A stretch of DNA of 64,000 nucleotides. It comes from Bradyrhizobium sp. CB3481. Lineage in GTDB: Bacteria; Pseudomonadota; Alphaproteobacteria; Rhizobiales; Xanthobacteraceae. Within the stretch, counting starts at the first letter, position 1; each line of letters starts with the position of its first letter. This document shows, one piece after another, positions 9,323 to 18,639 of this stretch. Location of the stretch: NCBI RefSeq assembly GCF_029714305.1, contig NZ_CP121647.1, positions 5,414,501-5,478,500 on the forward strand, read 5' to 3'. The notes beneath the pieces are model-generated. The model did not search any database. It saw only the letters and a program-made list of their open reading frames with translations, and was not told the DNA's origin. A program made the position numbers and the translations under genes.

Positions 9323-9492
9323 TTCGCGCGTGGCGATACTCCTCCGCCGTTTCTGGGTGTTCCGTTTCAACTTCGGCCGCTCTCGACTAGAAGCAGGAAG
9401 AATTTGGCGTTTAGGCTAGCCACCACCCCTCATTCGGCATTGCGCACAGAAGACCTTCCTTGGTCTCCCCGACCCGCGTCTCAAGCTTGACT

Positions 9493-10328
9493 TTACCCAG
9501 CTACGGACCTCAATGCCCGGAGATCCATATGCCTGTTCACGTCCTTGTATAATGGATAACGGAATCGACCCGGCCCCCTGCGTAGCACGCCTGCGGGCAA
9601 AAGGCGCGGAGCCACATGTAGTCTCCTGCTTCGACCTCGACCCAGTCGCGGTTGAGTCGGTAAACGGCCTTGCCTTCCAAAACATAGAGCCCGTGCTCCA
9701 TGACGTGGGTCTCCGCAAAGGGGATCGACGCTCCCGGTTCGAACGTGATGATGTTGACATGCATGTCATGCCTGAGATCGGCGGGATCGACAAAGCGTGT
9801 GGTCGCCCACCGCTCTCCGTGCCGGGCGTCGGCGTCGATCATCGCCTCTTCGTTGGCGAAGATGACATCGGGAACCGCAAGTCCCGGCACAGGCTGATAG
9901 AGCTTGCGGATCCAATGAAATGCGCCGGACTGGAGCGGCGATTGCAAAGCCTCCATGCGCAGCCGGCAGGGAGGTAGACAAATCCACCCGGCCGCAATAC
10001 GTGCTCCGCTTCCGCAAGTTTGAGGCCAACTCCCCCCGACCACAAACAGCACACCCTCGGCATCCCGATCCGGCTCCGGCATATCGCTTCCGCCGCCCGG
10101 CGCCACTTCGACAAGGTAATGGGAGAATGTCTCGGCAAAGCCGGAGAGCGGTCGCGCAAGCACCCAGTCACGCGTGCGATCGCAGTGCGGGAGATAGCTG
10201 GTAACGATGTCGCGCAACACCCCGTTCGGTATTACCGCGTAGGCATCCGTGCACACCGCCCGGCCCGTCGAGAGCTCGGTCTGGGCGGGATGGCCGCCCC
10301 GCGGCACATGATAAGATCGTGATTGCAT
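9493..10328 (-). pseudogene. allE: (S)-ureidoglycine aminohydrolase with three frameshifts
   Basis: The family hydrolyses ureidoglycine to ureidoglycolate and ammonia in allantoin breakdown; it is a bicupin. N-terminal residues YHVPRGGHPAQTEL, DAYAVIPNGVLRDIV and ARPLSGFAETFSHY are clear. At ~10035 the frame slips so the first cupin core (HVLRPGGFVYLPAG, WRLCNRR) reads in another frame. It slips back near 9925 (FHWIRK) and continues through the second cupin, with the likely metal ligands in AETHVMEHG and CPQACY. A third shift near 9565 puts the native tail PGRFRYPLYKDVN out of frame. The two internal shifts compensate, leaving a long open frame that hides the damage. Last gene of the dctA-allA-allE run. 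Confidence 0.8.
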
Positions 10329-10359
10329 TTCCAACGGCTTCTTGAGCTCGTGTCGTTGA

Positions 10360-10878
10360 CTAACGGGACTTCCCGGCTGAGGCGCAATCGGGTGCGAGAT
10401 AGAGCCAATCTGGCTCTGCGAGCCGATATTCCTCGAGATTATTTCCCTCCCCCTTCCGGTCGACGCCGAGGAACGGACTGGCGTGCTCGAGCACGAGAAG
10501 CGGATGATGCCAGCAGCTTCGCGCGTAGTTCACGCCCTGCCGAGCCGTTGCGGAAAACGCCCGATAACTCGAGGGAATGCGCGGGTCGGAGCACACGACC
10601 ACCAGCCAAGCCATTCCGTTCAATGGCATGAATAGCTGGCTGCCCCGCGGATGGCGCTCGATCAGCTTGATCGCGATCGGCGCAGGCCGTGCGGAAGCAA
10701 CGAACCAACTGATATTGATCTGTCCACCCCCGGCGAGGACATCGATGTTGGCCAGCTCGTCAAAGCGCCGGGCATATCCTTCATTGATCAACTTCGGCTT
10801 CACGCCTTCGGCCTCAATCACCTCGCCGAACGGAGCAAAGGCCGCTCTTGTGAACAGTTCAATCATGAGGCCTGGCAT
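10360..10878 (-). CDS. allA: Ureidoglycolate lyase
   Basis: AllA converts ureidoglycolate to glyoxylate and urea. The 172-residue protein shows LFTRAAFAPFGEVIE, INEGYARRF, ERHPRGSQLFMPLNG, WLVVVC, QGVNYARSCWHHPLLVL, FLGVDRKGEGNNLEEY in family order and at the usual length. It lies between the dctA-like pseudogene (45 nt) and allE (31 nt) on the same strand. It is the only intact member of this run, so it probably lacks its pathway partners here. Confidence 0.85.
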   Translation of the reverse strand: MPGLMIELFTRAAFAPFGEVIEAEGVKPKLINEGYARRFDELANIDVLAGGGQINISWFVASARPAPIAIKLIERHPRGSQLFMPLNGMAWLVVVCSDPRIPSSYRAFSATARQGVNYARSCWHHPLLVLEHASPFLGVDRKGEGNNLEEYRLAEPDWLYLAPDCASAGKSR

Positions 10879-10923
10879 TGCTCAGTTCCTTCCCGACTGC
10901 GGCTCTGCCGCTACAGCCGAACT

Positions 10924-11875
10924 TCATGTCGTCTGATGGCTTGCGGCCGGCACCTCGGCGCCGACGAGATCGGCCTTGCGATCCGAACTCATGGCATCGA
11001 GCTCGCCATTCAGGACACGATGTGCCCGCGGGCGGGCGATTCCGATAGACCAGTCCACGGACAGGATGAGTACCCAACCCAATAGCCGGAATGGCTGGGG
11101 CGGCGAGCGTGGCCGCGAGGACAACGATGGCCGAGCCCGGCACGCCGTGAGCACCTTCGAGGTCAACAGCGCGACGCCGAGAATGGCGAGACCAGTCGTC
11201 GCCAGCGGCGTATTGGTTGCTTGCGCGATGAACACCGCGGCCAGAGTGAGATAGATCGAGAACGCGTCCAGATTGAACGAGTATCCGGTCGGAATGACGA
11301 GTCCGACCGTCGATTTCTTGATACCGAGCCGCTCGCGCTTTCGCATCGTTTGCGGAAGAACGCTGTCTCCCGCCGCCGTGCCAAGGACAATCATCAGCTC
11401 CTCGCGCAGGTAGCGCAGCAGCTCAAACAGGCTGAAGCCGGACAGCCGCATCACAGCGCCGAGCACGACGATAACGAATACGGTAAGCGCCAGGTAGAAC
11501 AAGGCGACGAGACCACCGAGCTGCTTGAGAGAGCCCACGCCATATTTGCCGACAGTAAACGCGATCGCGCCAAAGACGCCGAGCGGCGCCAGTCGGACAA
11601 CGAAGTTCATCATGTTGAACACAATTTCGTTCACGCGCTCGACGAGCTCGACCACTGGCTTGGCTCGCTCGCCGCACAAGGAAGCCGCGCAGCCGAACAT
11701 GATAGAGACGATCAGCACCTGCAGGATATCGCCCGAGGTGAAAGCCCCGACAACCGTGATCGGAATGAGCTTGATGAGGAATTCGGAAACGCCGCCGCCA
11801 GCGACCTGGGCAGCGGTCTGGATGAAGGCGCTGAGCGCTTTTGGATGAAGCGTCTTCGGATCGATGTTCATTCCG
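10924..11875 (-). pseudogene. DctA-family dicarboxylate transporter, 3' part
   Basis: Encodes the DAACS transporter from NIDPKTL onward: helices through RLAPLGVFGAIAFTVG, the AAGDSVLPQTM loop, PTGYSFNLDAFSIY, and a C-terminus near LSVDWSIGIAR. Around 11050-11150 two compensating shifts take GVPGSAIVVLAATLA into another frame. The 5' part of the gene is at 14784-15190. The two halves join in frame (GVGM/NIDPKTL) if the intervening 2.9 kb and one 7-bp repeat are removed. It is non-functional twice over. Confidence 0.85.
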
Positions 11876-11950
11876 AGTTACCGGCCGCTCGACCGCGCGC
11901 GCTCGGGAAGCGCTGACGTCATCAAGGAGAAGCGAACGAACAATAAGATA

Positions 11951-12218
11951 ACATCAAGCATGCGGCTGACGGAATCCGGGCACTGCTGGCGGAGCTGCAA
12001 GACGCCATCCCAAGATATGATGCCGCCAGGCGAAGTACGATCTGTTCGGCGAAATCCTCAACGAGATCGGCGAAGATCGGCTCGTGAAGGAGAACGCGCT
12101 GCGGCTGGGGCTCTCGTGCCGCTCGGCAGAATCGGCGCATGAAAGCCATCAAAAGACGCTCGAAAACATCATCAGGCGGCTGGACGAGTTGGCGCAAGCG
12201 GACGCGACGACCCGCTAA
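11951..12218 (+). pseudogene. Hypothetical helical protein remnant
   Basis: After a stop near 11948 the plus strand encodes HAADGIRALLAELQDAIPRYDAARR. One base is missing, and then KYDLFGEILNEIGEDRLVKENALRLG to LENIIRRLDELAQADATTR ends at 12218. It looks like a helical/coiled-coil protein truncated by the left edge of the insertion. Family unknown. Confidence 0.45.
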
Positions 12219-12257
12219 CACTGGTCCGCGTCGTCGGCCGCCCGGACTTCAATGCCG

Positions 12258-12550
12258 GCCGCGGCCTGCTCATGCACGGGCAACCCGTGCTGGCAAGACC
12301 TGCGCAATCGGGCAAATGATGGAGGCTGTCGTCCGAGATCATAATGGCTTGGTCGTCCTTATCGATCACCCGCAAGTGGCTAGCGAGGGCCTCCGTCTGC
12401 TGCGTCGCATTGAGCCCGAGCGGCCCGTGATCACCGTCATGGAGGATCTGGACGCGCTTGTGGCAAGGTACGGCGTTGAGGGCTTCCTTGGATTACTCGA
12501 TGGCCAGGCTCAGATTTCGAACGTGCTGCACGTTGCGACCACCAACGGGA
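12258..12550 (+). pseudogene. Truncated duplicate of the AAA+ ATPase gene
   Basis: Parallels 13214-13500 of the complete gene: RGLLMHGQP, a shifted Walker A (bases lost in GQPGTGK), then GKTCAIGQMMEAVVRDHNGLVV, VITVMEDLDALV and HVATTN. It ends abruptly at repeat R1. Both termini are absent. It shows that the AAA unit was once tandemly duplicated. Confidence 0.8.
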
Positions 12551-12690
12551 GCGCTATCCAACTGCAAATGCGTGCATTTTTGCGTTCAGGCAGCGACTGG
12601 CCCCCTCCTTGCAACACACAAAAGTCCAGGAGCCTAACCGCACCGGTATGGGCCTATACAGTGGAGACTGAGAACGTGCACAACACAATG
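12549..12690 (+). repeat. Direct repeat R1 (promoter and leader of AAA gene)
   Basis: About 140 bp nearly identical to R2 at 14584-14725, with a constant offset of 2035 bp. It contains AAATGC-GT-GCATTT, a -24/-12 promoter and the leader up to GAGAACGTGCACAAC. R1 has two additional bases after GTGCACAAC compared with R2. Confidence 0.85.
12598..12612 (+). promoter_or_regulatory. Sigma-54 (-24/-12) promoter in R1
   Basis: TGGCCCCCTCCTTGC has GG and GC exactly 12 nt apart, as in TGGCAC-N5-TTGC. It points toward the AAA+ ATPase gene, whose start is about 260 nt downstream. No TGT-N10-ACA site was found just upstream of this copy, unlike R2. Confidence 0.65.
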
Positions 12691-12875
12691 ATGGGCATGT
12701 AGTCGAAGAACACAGTTGGACCCGCGCAGAACTGAATGGAGGCAAGAACATCTCAACTCACGATCACGAGGATAAGTCTAGCCACGGCACCCAATCGCGG
12801 TCGGTCTACACGGAATTTGTTCGCGATGGCACGAGAGTTGCTACACCCTGCACGAACTTTCTTGGAGGCAGTGAC

Positions 12876-13793
12876 ATGGACGATGACATGGACGAGCCCA
12901 TCGTCGAGTACATAAACGAGTGCAAGGACGAGTTCAAGGAGCAGTACATGGATCAACAGTCATATCCGAATGACAGGCTGTGGGCGCAGAGGGGCAATAT
13001 CTTCTCCCCAGTCTCTGACGTCACCAAGCAATTGCCAGGAGGTGCTTATCGCTGCCACGTAACTAACTACGGCTTTGTTCTCGAAAAGGTGCCGATTGTG
13101 ACGGATAGGCTGTTGGACTTGCCGGACCCCGTTGTCGAGAGGCTTTCGGCCGAGGTCAAGAAGTTCTGGACCCTGGGCGAGAAGTACGCCGAGCGCGAAT
13201 TCTTGCACAAGCGCGGCCTGCTCATGCACGGGCAACCCGGTACTGGCAAGACCTGCGCAATCGGGCAAATGATAAAGGCTGTCGTCCGAGATCATAATGG
13301 CTTGGTCGTCCTTGTCGATCACCCGCAAGTGGCTAGCGCGGGCCTCCGTCTGCTGCGTCCCATTGAGCCCGAGCGGCTCGTGATCACCGTTATGGAGGAT
13401 CTGGACGAGCTTGTGAAAAAATACCGCGCTGAGGGCTTCCTTGCGTTACTCGATGGCAACGCTGAGATTGGGAAGGTGCTGCATGTCGCGACCACCAACG
13501 AGCTAGACCGTCTGGACGGGCGCTTTGTCCATCGCCCTGCTCGCTTTGACACCATCATAGAGGTTGGTCCGTTGGCCGCCCAGGGCCGCCGCGCCTATTT
13601 CAAAGCCAAGGAGCCGTCGCTTGATGATGCCACGCTCGACCGCTGGGTTCATCAAACCGAAGGCTACACCATAGCCCATCTGCGCGAAGTGATCATCGCC
13701 ATCAATTTCTTTGGCCAGGACGAGCGCGCGGTTTTCGAACGGTTAGACAGCATGCGTGAGGGAGCGGAGACAAACAAGATGCCCTACTCGTAA
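12876..13793 (+). CDS. AAA+ family ATPase
   Basis: A 305-residue protein with an acidic N-terminus (MDDDMDEP, ~35 residues), a linker of ~80 residues, and an AAA+ core: Walker A GQPGTGKT (~120-127), Walker B VITVMEDLD (~173-181), sensor 1 ATTNELDRLD (~207) and HRPARFD as arginine-finger region. A short C-terminal helical lid follows. Shine-Dalgarno GGAGG lies 7 nt before ATG 12876. An alternative frame with GTG 12676 would add 66 residues but is 2 nt out of phase. The sigma-54 promoter in R1 suggests expression during nitrogen fixation or microaerobiosis. Such ATPases remodel protein complexes; the partner is unknown. Confidence 0.8.
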   Translation: MDDDMDEPIVEYINECKDEFKEQYMDQQSYPNDRLWAQRGNIFSPVSDVTKQLPGGAYRCHVTNYGFVLEKVPIVTDRLLDLPDPVVERLSAEVKKFWTLGEKYAEREFLHKRGLLMHGQPGTGKTCAIGQMIKAVVRDHNGLVVLVDHPQVASAGLRLLRPIEPERLVITVMEDLDELVKKYRAEGFLALLDGNAEIGKVLHVATTNELDRLDGRFVHRPARFDTIIEVGPLAAQGRRAYFKAKEPSLDDATLDRWVHQTEGYTIAHLREVIIAINFFGQDERAVFERLDSMREGAETNKMPYS

Positions 13794-14583
13794 GCTATGG
13801 CGGCCCTGATCTCGTCTTAGGACCCGAATAGCTCAACCGGAAGGTGGTGACTCGGCACGCGTAATCACGCTTCTCACTCGGGGCCGACGGACAATGGCAC
13901 CTGCCCGCCTGAGGCGCGAAGTACGCTACACTCCATGATCCTGACGAACTTCTCGCGGGGCGCTGTCCACACCCCGCGATAAGTTTTTGTCGGGTCGCCG
14001 CTGGCGCTGCGGCATCGCATGCATTTCGTGGTGCCCGCTACGCCTCGCGCCAAAGCGCGGGCGCGTTGATCAAAACAGGAACCTTCAAGCCTCGAAGACC
14101 CGGCGGGTGGCGATGCTGTGTAGAGGCCTCACAGCCTGACGGTGCCGCCACCTCGAAATGATCGCAGCCAATGAACCGATTGTGGAAGTAGAAATAGATC
14201 CCTCCAGCATCGCTCCCGTACGGGTTAGCCAAGGACTAACCGCTGATCGCCAACCTCGAAGTGCGCGCTCTTGGTGGAGGCGCCGCGCGGCGGGCAGGTC
14301 GGCGCGGTCTCTGGTTGGCCAAGAACGCGCGACCGCGATCCTAATCAGCGGCAGTGATGACGGCTGCTACGGAAGACTATGTACTCATTCCGCCATCTCA
14401 TCGAGGCCATCCGACAGAGGGTTTAAACCCGAACAATGCAGGGATCACCAAGGACGACATCGCGCGTGGCATTGAAATCCGGAGTGCGTGTCACGCGTAG
14501 CTTGCCGTTGTGTTGTTTCGAACAGGTCGAATGGAGGGCACACGCTCCGATGTCAGCTTGCAACAACAGCGGTCACGGTAGGT
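13794..14583. other. Non-coding stretch in the insertion
   Basis: No convincing gene. It includes a NifA-type upstream activator at 14509-14524. Short open frames lack start signals and recognisable motifs. Confidence 0.5.
14509..14524. promoter_or_regulatory. NifA-type upstream activator sequence
   Basis: TGT-GTTGTTTCGA-ACA is a perfect TGT-N10-ACA site, 109 nt before the R2 -24/-12 promoter. That distance is usual for NifA-activated promoters. Confidence 0.65.
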
Positions 14584-14725
14584 GAGCGCTATCCAACTGC
14601 AAATGCGTGCATTTTTGCCTCCAGGCAGCGACTGGCGCCCTCCTTGCAACACACAAAAGTCCAGGAGCCTAACCGCACCGGTATGGGCCTATACAGTGGA
14701 GACTGAGAACGTGCACAACAATGAC
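14584..14725 (+). repeat. Direct repeat R2 (orphan promoter)
   Basis: Near-identical to R1. It holds the same AAATGC-GT-GCATTT palindrome, -24/-12 promoter and leader. After GTGCACAAC only a short frame (NDFSHP, stop) follows before the insertion edge at 14783, so this promoter has lost its gene and points into the dctA remnant in antisense. Confidence 0.85.
14633..14647 (+). promoter_or_regulatory. Sigma-54 (-24/-12) promoter in R2
   Basis: TGGCGCCCTCCTTGC, with GG and GC 12 nt apart. With the upstream TGT-N10-ACA it forms a complete NifA-type promoter. Transcription would run rightward, out of the insertion. Confidence 0.7.
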
Positions 14726-14783
14726 TTTTCTCACCCGTAAAACAAAATGGAGGATCGAGACCGAGACGCCGCTAGTGTTGAAG

Positions 14784-15190
14784 CATTCCGACGCCCGGCT
14801 GGAAATAGTAGGCAAGCGCAATACCGAATACCAGGGCAATGGTGGTGATGGCCTCGAAGTACAGCAGGGAGCGGATTCCAACCCGTCCAACCTTCGAAAG
14901 ATCGCCGGCTGCGGCGATGCCTTGGACCACGACGCAGAATACGACCACCGGCACTAGCATCTTGATCAGCTTGATGAATCCGTCGCCCATCTGAAGCGCG
15001 ACGTCCGGGTAGATCGCGCCAACCGCAATACCCAGTCCGAGTGCGATGACAACCTGGAAGAAGAGCGACTTGAGCGCATTCCCCGCTTGGCTGATGTTCC
15101 CATCGATGCGGCTTGGCCGGCCTCGGCGCGCCGCCACTGTTGTCTTGACTGGCGATCTTTCGCCGCCTGGCAGATTTACTGCATGACCGT
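14784..15190 (-). pseudogene. DctA-family dicarboxylate transporter, 5' part
   Basis: Minus strand encodes the first transmembrane segments: ALKSLFFQVVIALGLGIAVGAIYP, MGDGFIKLIKML, VVQGIAAAGDLSKVGRVG, TTIALVFGIALAYYFQPGVGM, then the insertion. No good start codon is visible upstream of ALKSLFF in this frame, so the 5' end is also damaged. The divergent neighbour is a lysR pseudogene, its presumed regulator. Confidence 0.8.
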
Positions 15191-15329
15191 GATCCTGCCC
15201 GGCGCTTGTCTGACCAGTTGCTGGCACAGCGCTTTGGACCTGAGCTCGCCCAAACAGCTCCACCGCGCATTCGTTGATGATGCGGAACCGGGTGTCCAAT
15301 ATATACGACGACACGATCTAGAGGTTTTT

Positions 15330-16150
15330 ACCATCAATCTTCGCCAGCTCCGGTACTTCATCACGGTCGCTTAGGAGCGCAGCTTCACGCTTGCCGCACG
15401 GCGCCTGAACCTGTCGCACTCCCCCGCTGAGCCAGCACATCCAGACGCTCGAAGCGGCATTGGCAAGCCAGCTTCTGTTGAGAACCAGCCGCAGGGTCGA
15501 ACTGACCCAGGCCGGCGAGGCACTGCTGCAACGGGCTCGCGCTATCCTGCACCAGGTCGAGCTGCGTCCAGTCGATCGGCGCCGGTCTGATCGGAACGCT
15601 CGATGTGGGCGCAACAGGCTCGATTCTCCGCTGGTGTCTTGCAGACTTGCTCGCGGCCTATCGAAAGGTCGCACCGATGTCAGAATGACGGTGCATGAGC
15701 AGTCACCAGCGTTACAGATCGCGGCGCTTCTCAATCACACCACAAGTATCAGTCTCATCCGGACTGCCCCCGCCGCGCATGGCCTCACGAACATGCTGGC
15801 GTGGCGGGAAGAGGTCGTGCTCGCCCTGCCGAGAGCGCATCCGTTGGCCCGGCGCAAGCGCATCGCGCTCCGGGAACTTGCGTCGGAGGATCACATAATC
15901 CTCGACCCGGATAGCTCGGACTTCGCGCGGTATCTTCAGAAGTGCTGTGTCGACGCCGGATTCCTGCCGCGAGTCACTCAACAGGTTATGGATGCCCAGT
16001 CGATGCCCAGCTGATCGCCGCAGGGATTCGGAGTGGCGCTGGTACCGCAGTCCATCGCACGCTTCACGACGGACGAGATCGCACTCCGCCCTATCCTGCC
16101 GGCTCTGCCATCAGCCGACGTGTTCCTCTTCAGAGAGGATGAGACATCCA
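15330..16150 (+). pseudogene. LysR-family regulator, degraded
   Basis: INLRQLRYFITVA is followed by an in-frame TAG at 15372-15374, then ERSFTLAARRLNLS, the normal LysR helix-turn-helix. Further shifts occur near 15420 (QTLEAALA), 15590-15660 and 16005. Recognisable pieces include LLLRTSRRVELTQAGEALLQRAR, REEVVLALPRAHPLARR, and ALVPQSIARFTTDEIALRPI. It probably once controlled the divergent dctA-allA-allE operon. Confidence 0.82.
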
Positions 16151-16459
16151 TGGTGGTGCACAATTTCGTCAAACTACCCATCGTCTGCTCGGCCAGCAGA
16201 AGCTGGGCCGGGGTAGGATCGGGTTGTGACTGTCCCTCGCTCTTCAGCGACGTCTCGCCGAGCAATCGGGCAGCCTTGAGCACCCGCAGCAAGCCGGTCT
16301 TCTGAAACGCGATCGAACACCGTCTTAGTGCCTGCGGCTCCCGGCTCAGGGATTGCGCGACAATCTGGCTGAGAAGCCGTATTGCCTCATGGAAGAATGC
16401 TCCCGAGGACACGATCGTTGCCTCATTTATTTTGCTCCCAAGAAGACGACGGTCGATGT
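16151..16459. other. Intergenic, nothing recognised
   Basis: Follows the LysR remnant and precedes a strong hairpin and an IS. A minus-strand frame (residues SGAFFHEAIRLLSQIVAQSL) is helical-looking, but runs antisense into the lysR remnant and cannot be supported as a gene. Confidence 0.4.
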
Positions 16460-16512
16460 GGGGAAGGCCGGTCGTGGAGCTGGTCGGGGTTGCGCAACGA
16501 CCGGCCTTCCCC
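16460..16512. terminator. Perfect 16-bp hairpin next to IS
   Basis: GGGGAAGGCCGGTCGT at 16460-16475 is exactly complementary to ACGACCGGCCTTCCCC at 16497-16512, with a 21-nt loop. There is no U-tract. It may be a bidirectional transcription block at an IS edge, or an IS terminal structure. Confidence 0.5.
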
Positions 16513-16531
16513 GTGCCGAAAGCCGGCGCTG

Positions 16532-18035
16532 TTATGGCGCAACCGGTGTGTCGATCCGGGTCGCATGAGCCGCCGATCCAAACAGCAGCGCGCTTGCCTG
16601 CTCGCTGCGCCAGGATTTGAGGCGGCGCTGAAGCGTTCGCAGCAGCTTATCCGGGTACGCGCCCGGATATTCCGCCTGTAACCTCGTCAGGAGTTCGGCG
16701 CCGGTTCGCCACGGTCCGGCTTTGAACCACTCCTGCAGCTGTGGTGTCGCCTGAACGAGCGGATCAGGGCGACGACGACCTCGCTTCACTTTGCCGATCG
16801 GCTGGTCCGTTGGTCGAGATGCGCCCTCTTTCCAAGCCGTTCGCAAGCTGGCGAGGAACAATTCGATCGGCGGGGCCGCAGCAATCGAATCGCCCTCCGA
16901 CTTCAGGTCGGAAAGACCGGCCAGACGTTGCTGTGCAGACCGAATGTCGCGCAGCAACGCGACGGGGTCCAAGCTGACGCAGATTTCCTGCAGTCGGATC
17001 CGAACCGCATCGGAGGTCCGTGGGTCGGCTGCCAGCCGCTGATGCGGCGTCGTCGGCGCGCTGTAAGATTTCCGGACGTGCGCGCCATCGCGCTGTTTTC
17101 CGATCAGCTTGAACGACGGCTGGAAGAAGTTCACGAACAGGCGCACTGAGCGATACAGTTCTGCGAGCAACGCAGCCGGTTCGAGCCCTCAAACCGTCGA
17201 TAACCAACCATCCGTCGGACCACGGCTCCGTTCTTCTGTTCGACAAATGCCTGGTCGTTCTTGCGGTAGGGTCGGCAACGCGTGAAGACAATGTTCGCCT
17301 GCTCGCAATACGCTTTCAGCGTTTTGCTCGCGCATCAGCAACGGCGCACACTCCGTCCAGCCGGTCGCAATATCGGTGAGCACCAGCGTCTGGATAAAGC
17401 TGCCGCGCGCCGAGGGCCCGCTGTGGGCGACCAAATCGGCGTCGACAAAGCCCGGCGCCGGATCCTTCCAATCGGCGGACGTCCGTACCGGGATGCTCCG
17501 TCGCAATGCGCTCGCCACCGGCCGCCGGCGTTGGCGCCCACCCTCCTGTCGGATCTTGCCCAGCGCCCGGTCGATCGTCGACGCGCTCATCACCAGGAGC
17601 TTCGCGCGGATTTCTGGCGCCAGGCTCATGTGGCCGTTCCGTTCCATCGACTCGATCAGGAGCGGCAGCAGCGCTTTCAGTCTCTTGCCGCAAATCCGGT
17701 CCGATGCCTCCCAAAGAACAACCAGCGCATTTCGTTCAGCTTCCTCGTAAATCCGGCGACGCGTGCGCCGAACCGAGGATTGCCCGATATCGCCTCGGAG
17801 CAGGCGCATCGCATGCTTTCGATGGAAGCCGGTCACAACCACACACTCGTCGAGAATTCGCGCCTTCTCCGCGCGGCTCGCCTCTCTGTAGCGCTGCTCC
17901 ACAGCGGCCGTCAGCTCTCTTCGAGTCGCCATGCTCAGTTGCCTCATTGTCGCCCCCGCAGTCCCATCCCACTGGGGAGCAAATTACGTGAGGCAATGGC
18001 CCAGCATTCAGGAACATTTCAGGCGACGCAATGCG
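16532..18035 (-). mobile_element. Integrase-core transposase IS, copy A (internally deleted)
   Basis: The transposase starts MRQLSMATRRELTAAVEQRY (17947) with GFHRKHAMRLL and PGFVDADLVAHSG (first acidic residue). After LLMREQ it jumps straight to TLKAYCEQANIVFTRCRPYRKNDQAFVEQKNGAVV (final Glu) in another frame. The part that normally holds the second catalytic Asp is missing. A second frame change near 17175 leads into LLAELYRSVRLFVNFFQPSFKL and the C-terminus at 16532. It resembles IS481/ISNCY-type integrase-core transposases; the exact family is not certain. Confidence 0.75.
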
Positions 18036-18600
18036 CCCAACCAACAAGCTGGTGGTCGCCAGGGTGGGTCACGCATCAGCGAGCACCTACGCAACGATTG
18101 ATTTTCGGAAGATTGGTCGCACTGGTGAGTCTCGAGGTGGGCCGACATCAGGGTTGGCTGGCACGATCTCAAGGCTCATCACCTCCCCCAGCAGACATTC
18201 AGCGACGCCGAGGCGCTGGATCGCGCCACCACAATGCCGTACTGCCGTACTCACCTTGAACGCAAGCGAAACGTCGACCCGTTGCTCAAACAGAGACTCT
18301 CTGTTTAGCTTGCGCTATCGCCAAATCGGACATTATCCAGCGAAATCCCGAGGGGCATGGTCCAGGTCCAGCCCGCGCATCACCTGCGCGCCATCACTGC
18401 ACAGCGATGCTGTCGCGGTACGCATCGGGATCGCAGAATGTATCGAATGTATATCCGCCATCGGTCGCCGCGCAGGAACACATTCTCATAGGTTACCGTA
18501 GATCACCCGCTCTGCTGCGACCCGGCCGAACGTCAACGCAAGGACTCGACGCTCCAACCTGACGCAAGCGATCCGCCACGGTGCTACATGGATTCTTCTT
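18036..18600. other. Decayed sequence, no gene recognised
   Basis: The segment AACAAGCTGGTGG...TCACGCATCAGCGAGCACCT near 18040-18095 has a diverged relative near 28770-28825, hinting at an old IS end. No coding region can be supported. Confidence 0.4.
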
Positions 18601-18639
18601 ACCGCGGCCCACCAGAGAAATGGGCGAACTACCGGGTAA

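Larger units (their letters stand above)
11876..14783. mobile_element. 2.9-kb insertion in the dctA-like gene, 7-bp target duplication
   Basis: CATTCCG occurs at 11869-11875 and again at 14784-14790, exactly where the dctA halves meet. Deleting 11876-14790 restores GGC GTC GGA ATG AAC ATC. The insert carries a hypothetical remnant, a truncated AAA fragment, a complete AAA+ ATPase gene, two direct repeats with sigma-54 promoters and a NifA-type site. I see no transposase and no terminal inverted repeats, so the mechanism of entry is unclear. Confidence 0.8.

Noticed and set aside
15978..16412. Minus-strand frame antisense to lysR
   Set aside because: Helical-looking at its start but overlaps the lysR remnant and lacks a ribosome site.
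17282..18259. Long plus-strand frame of 325 codons
   Set aside because: It is the antisense of the transposase coding region, recurs antisense to copy B at 32597, and has no family resemblance.
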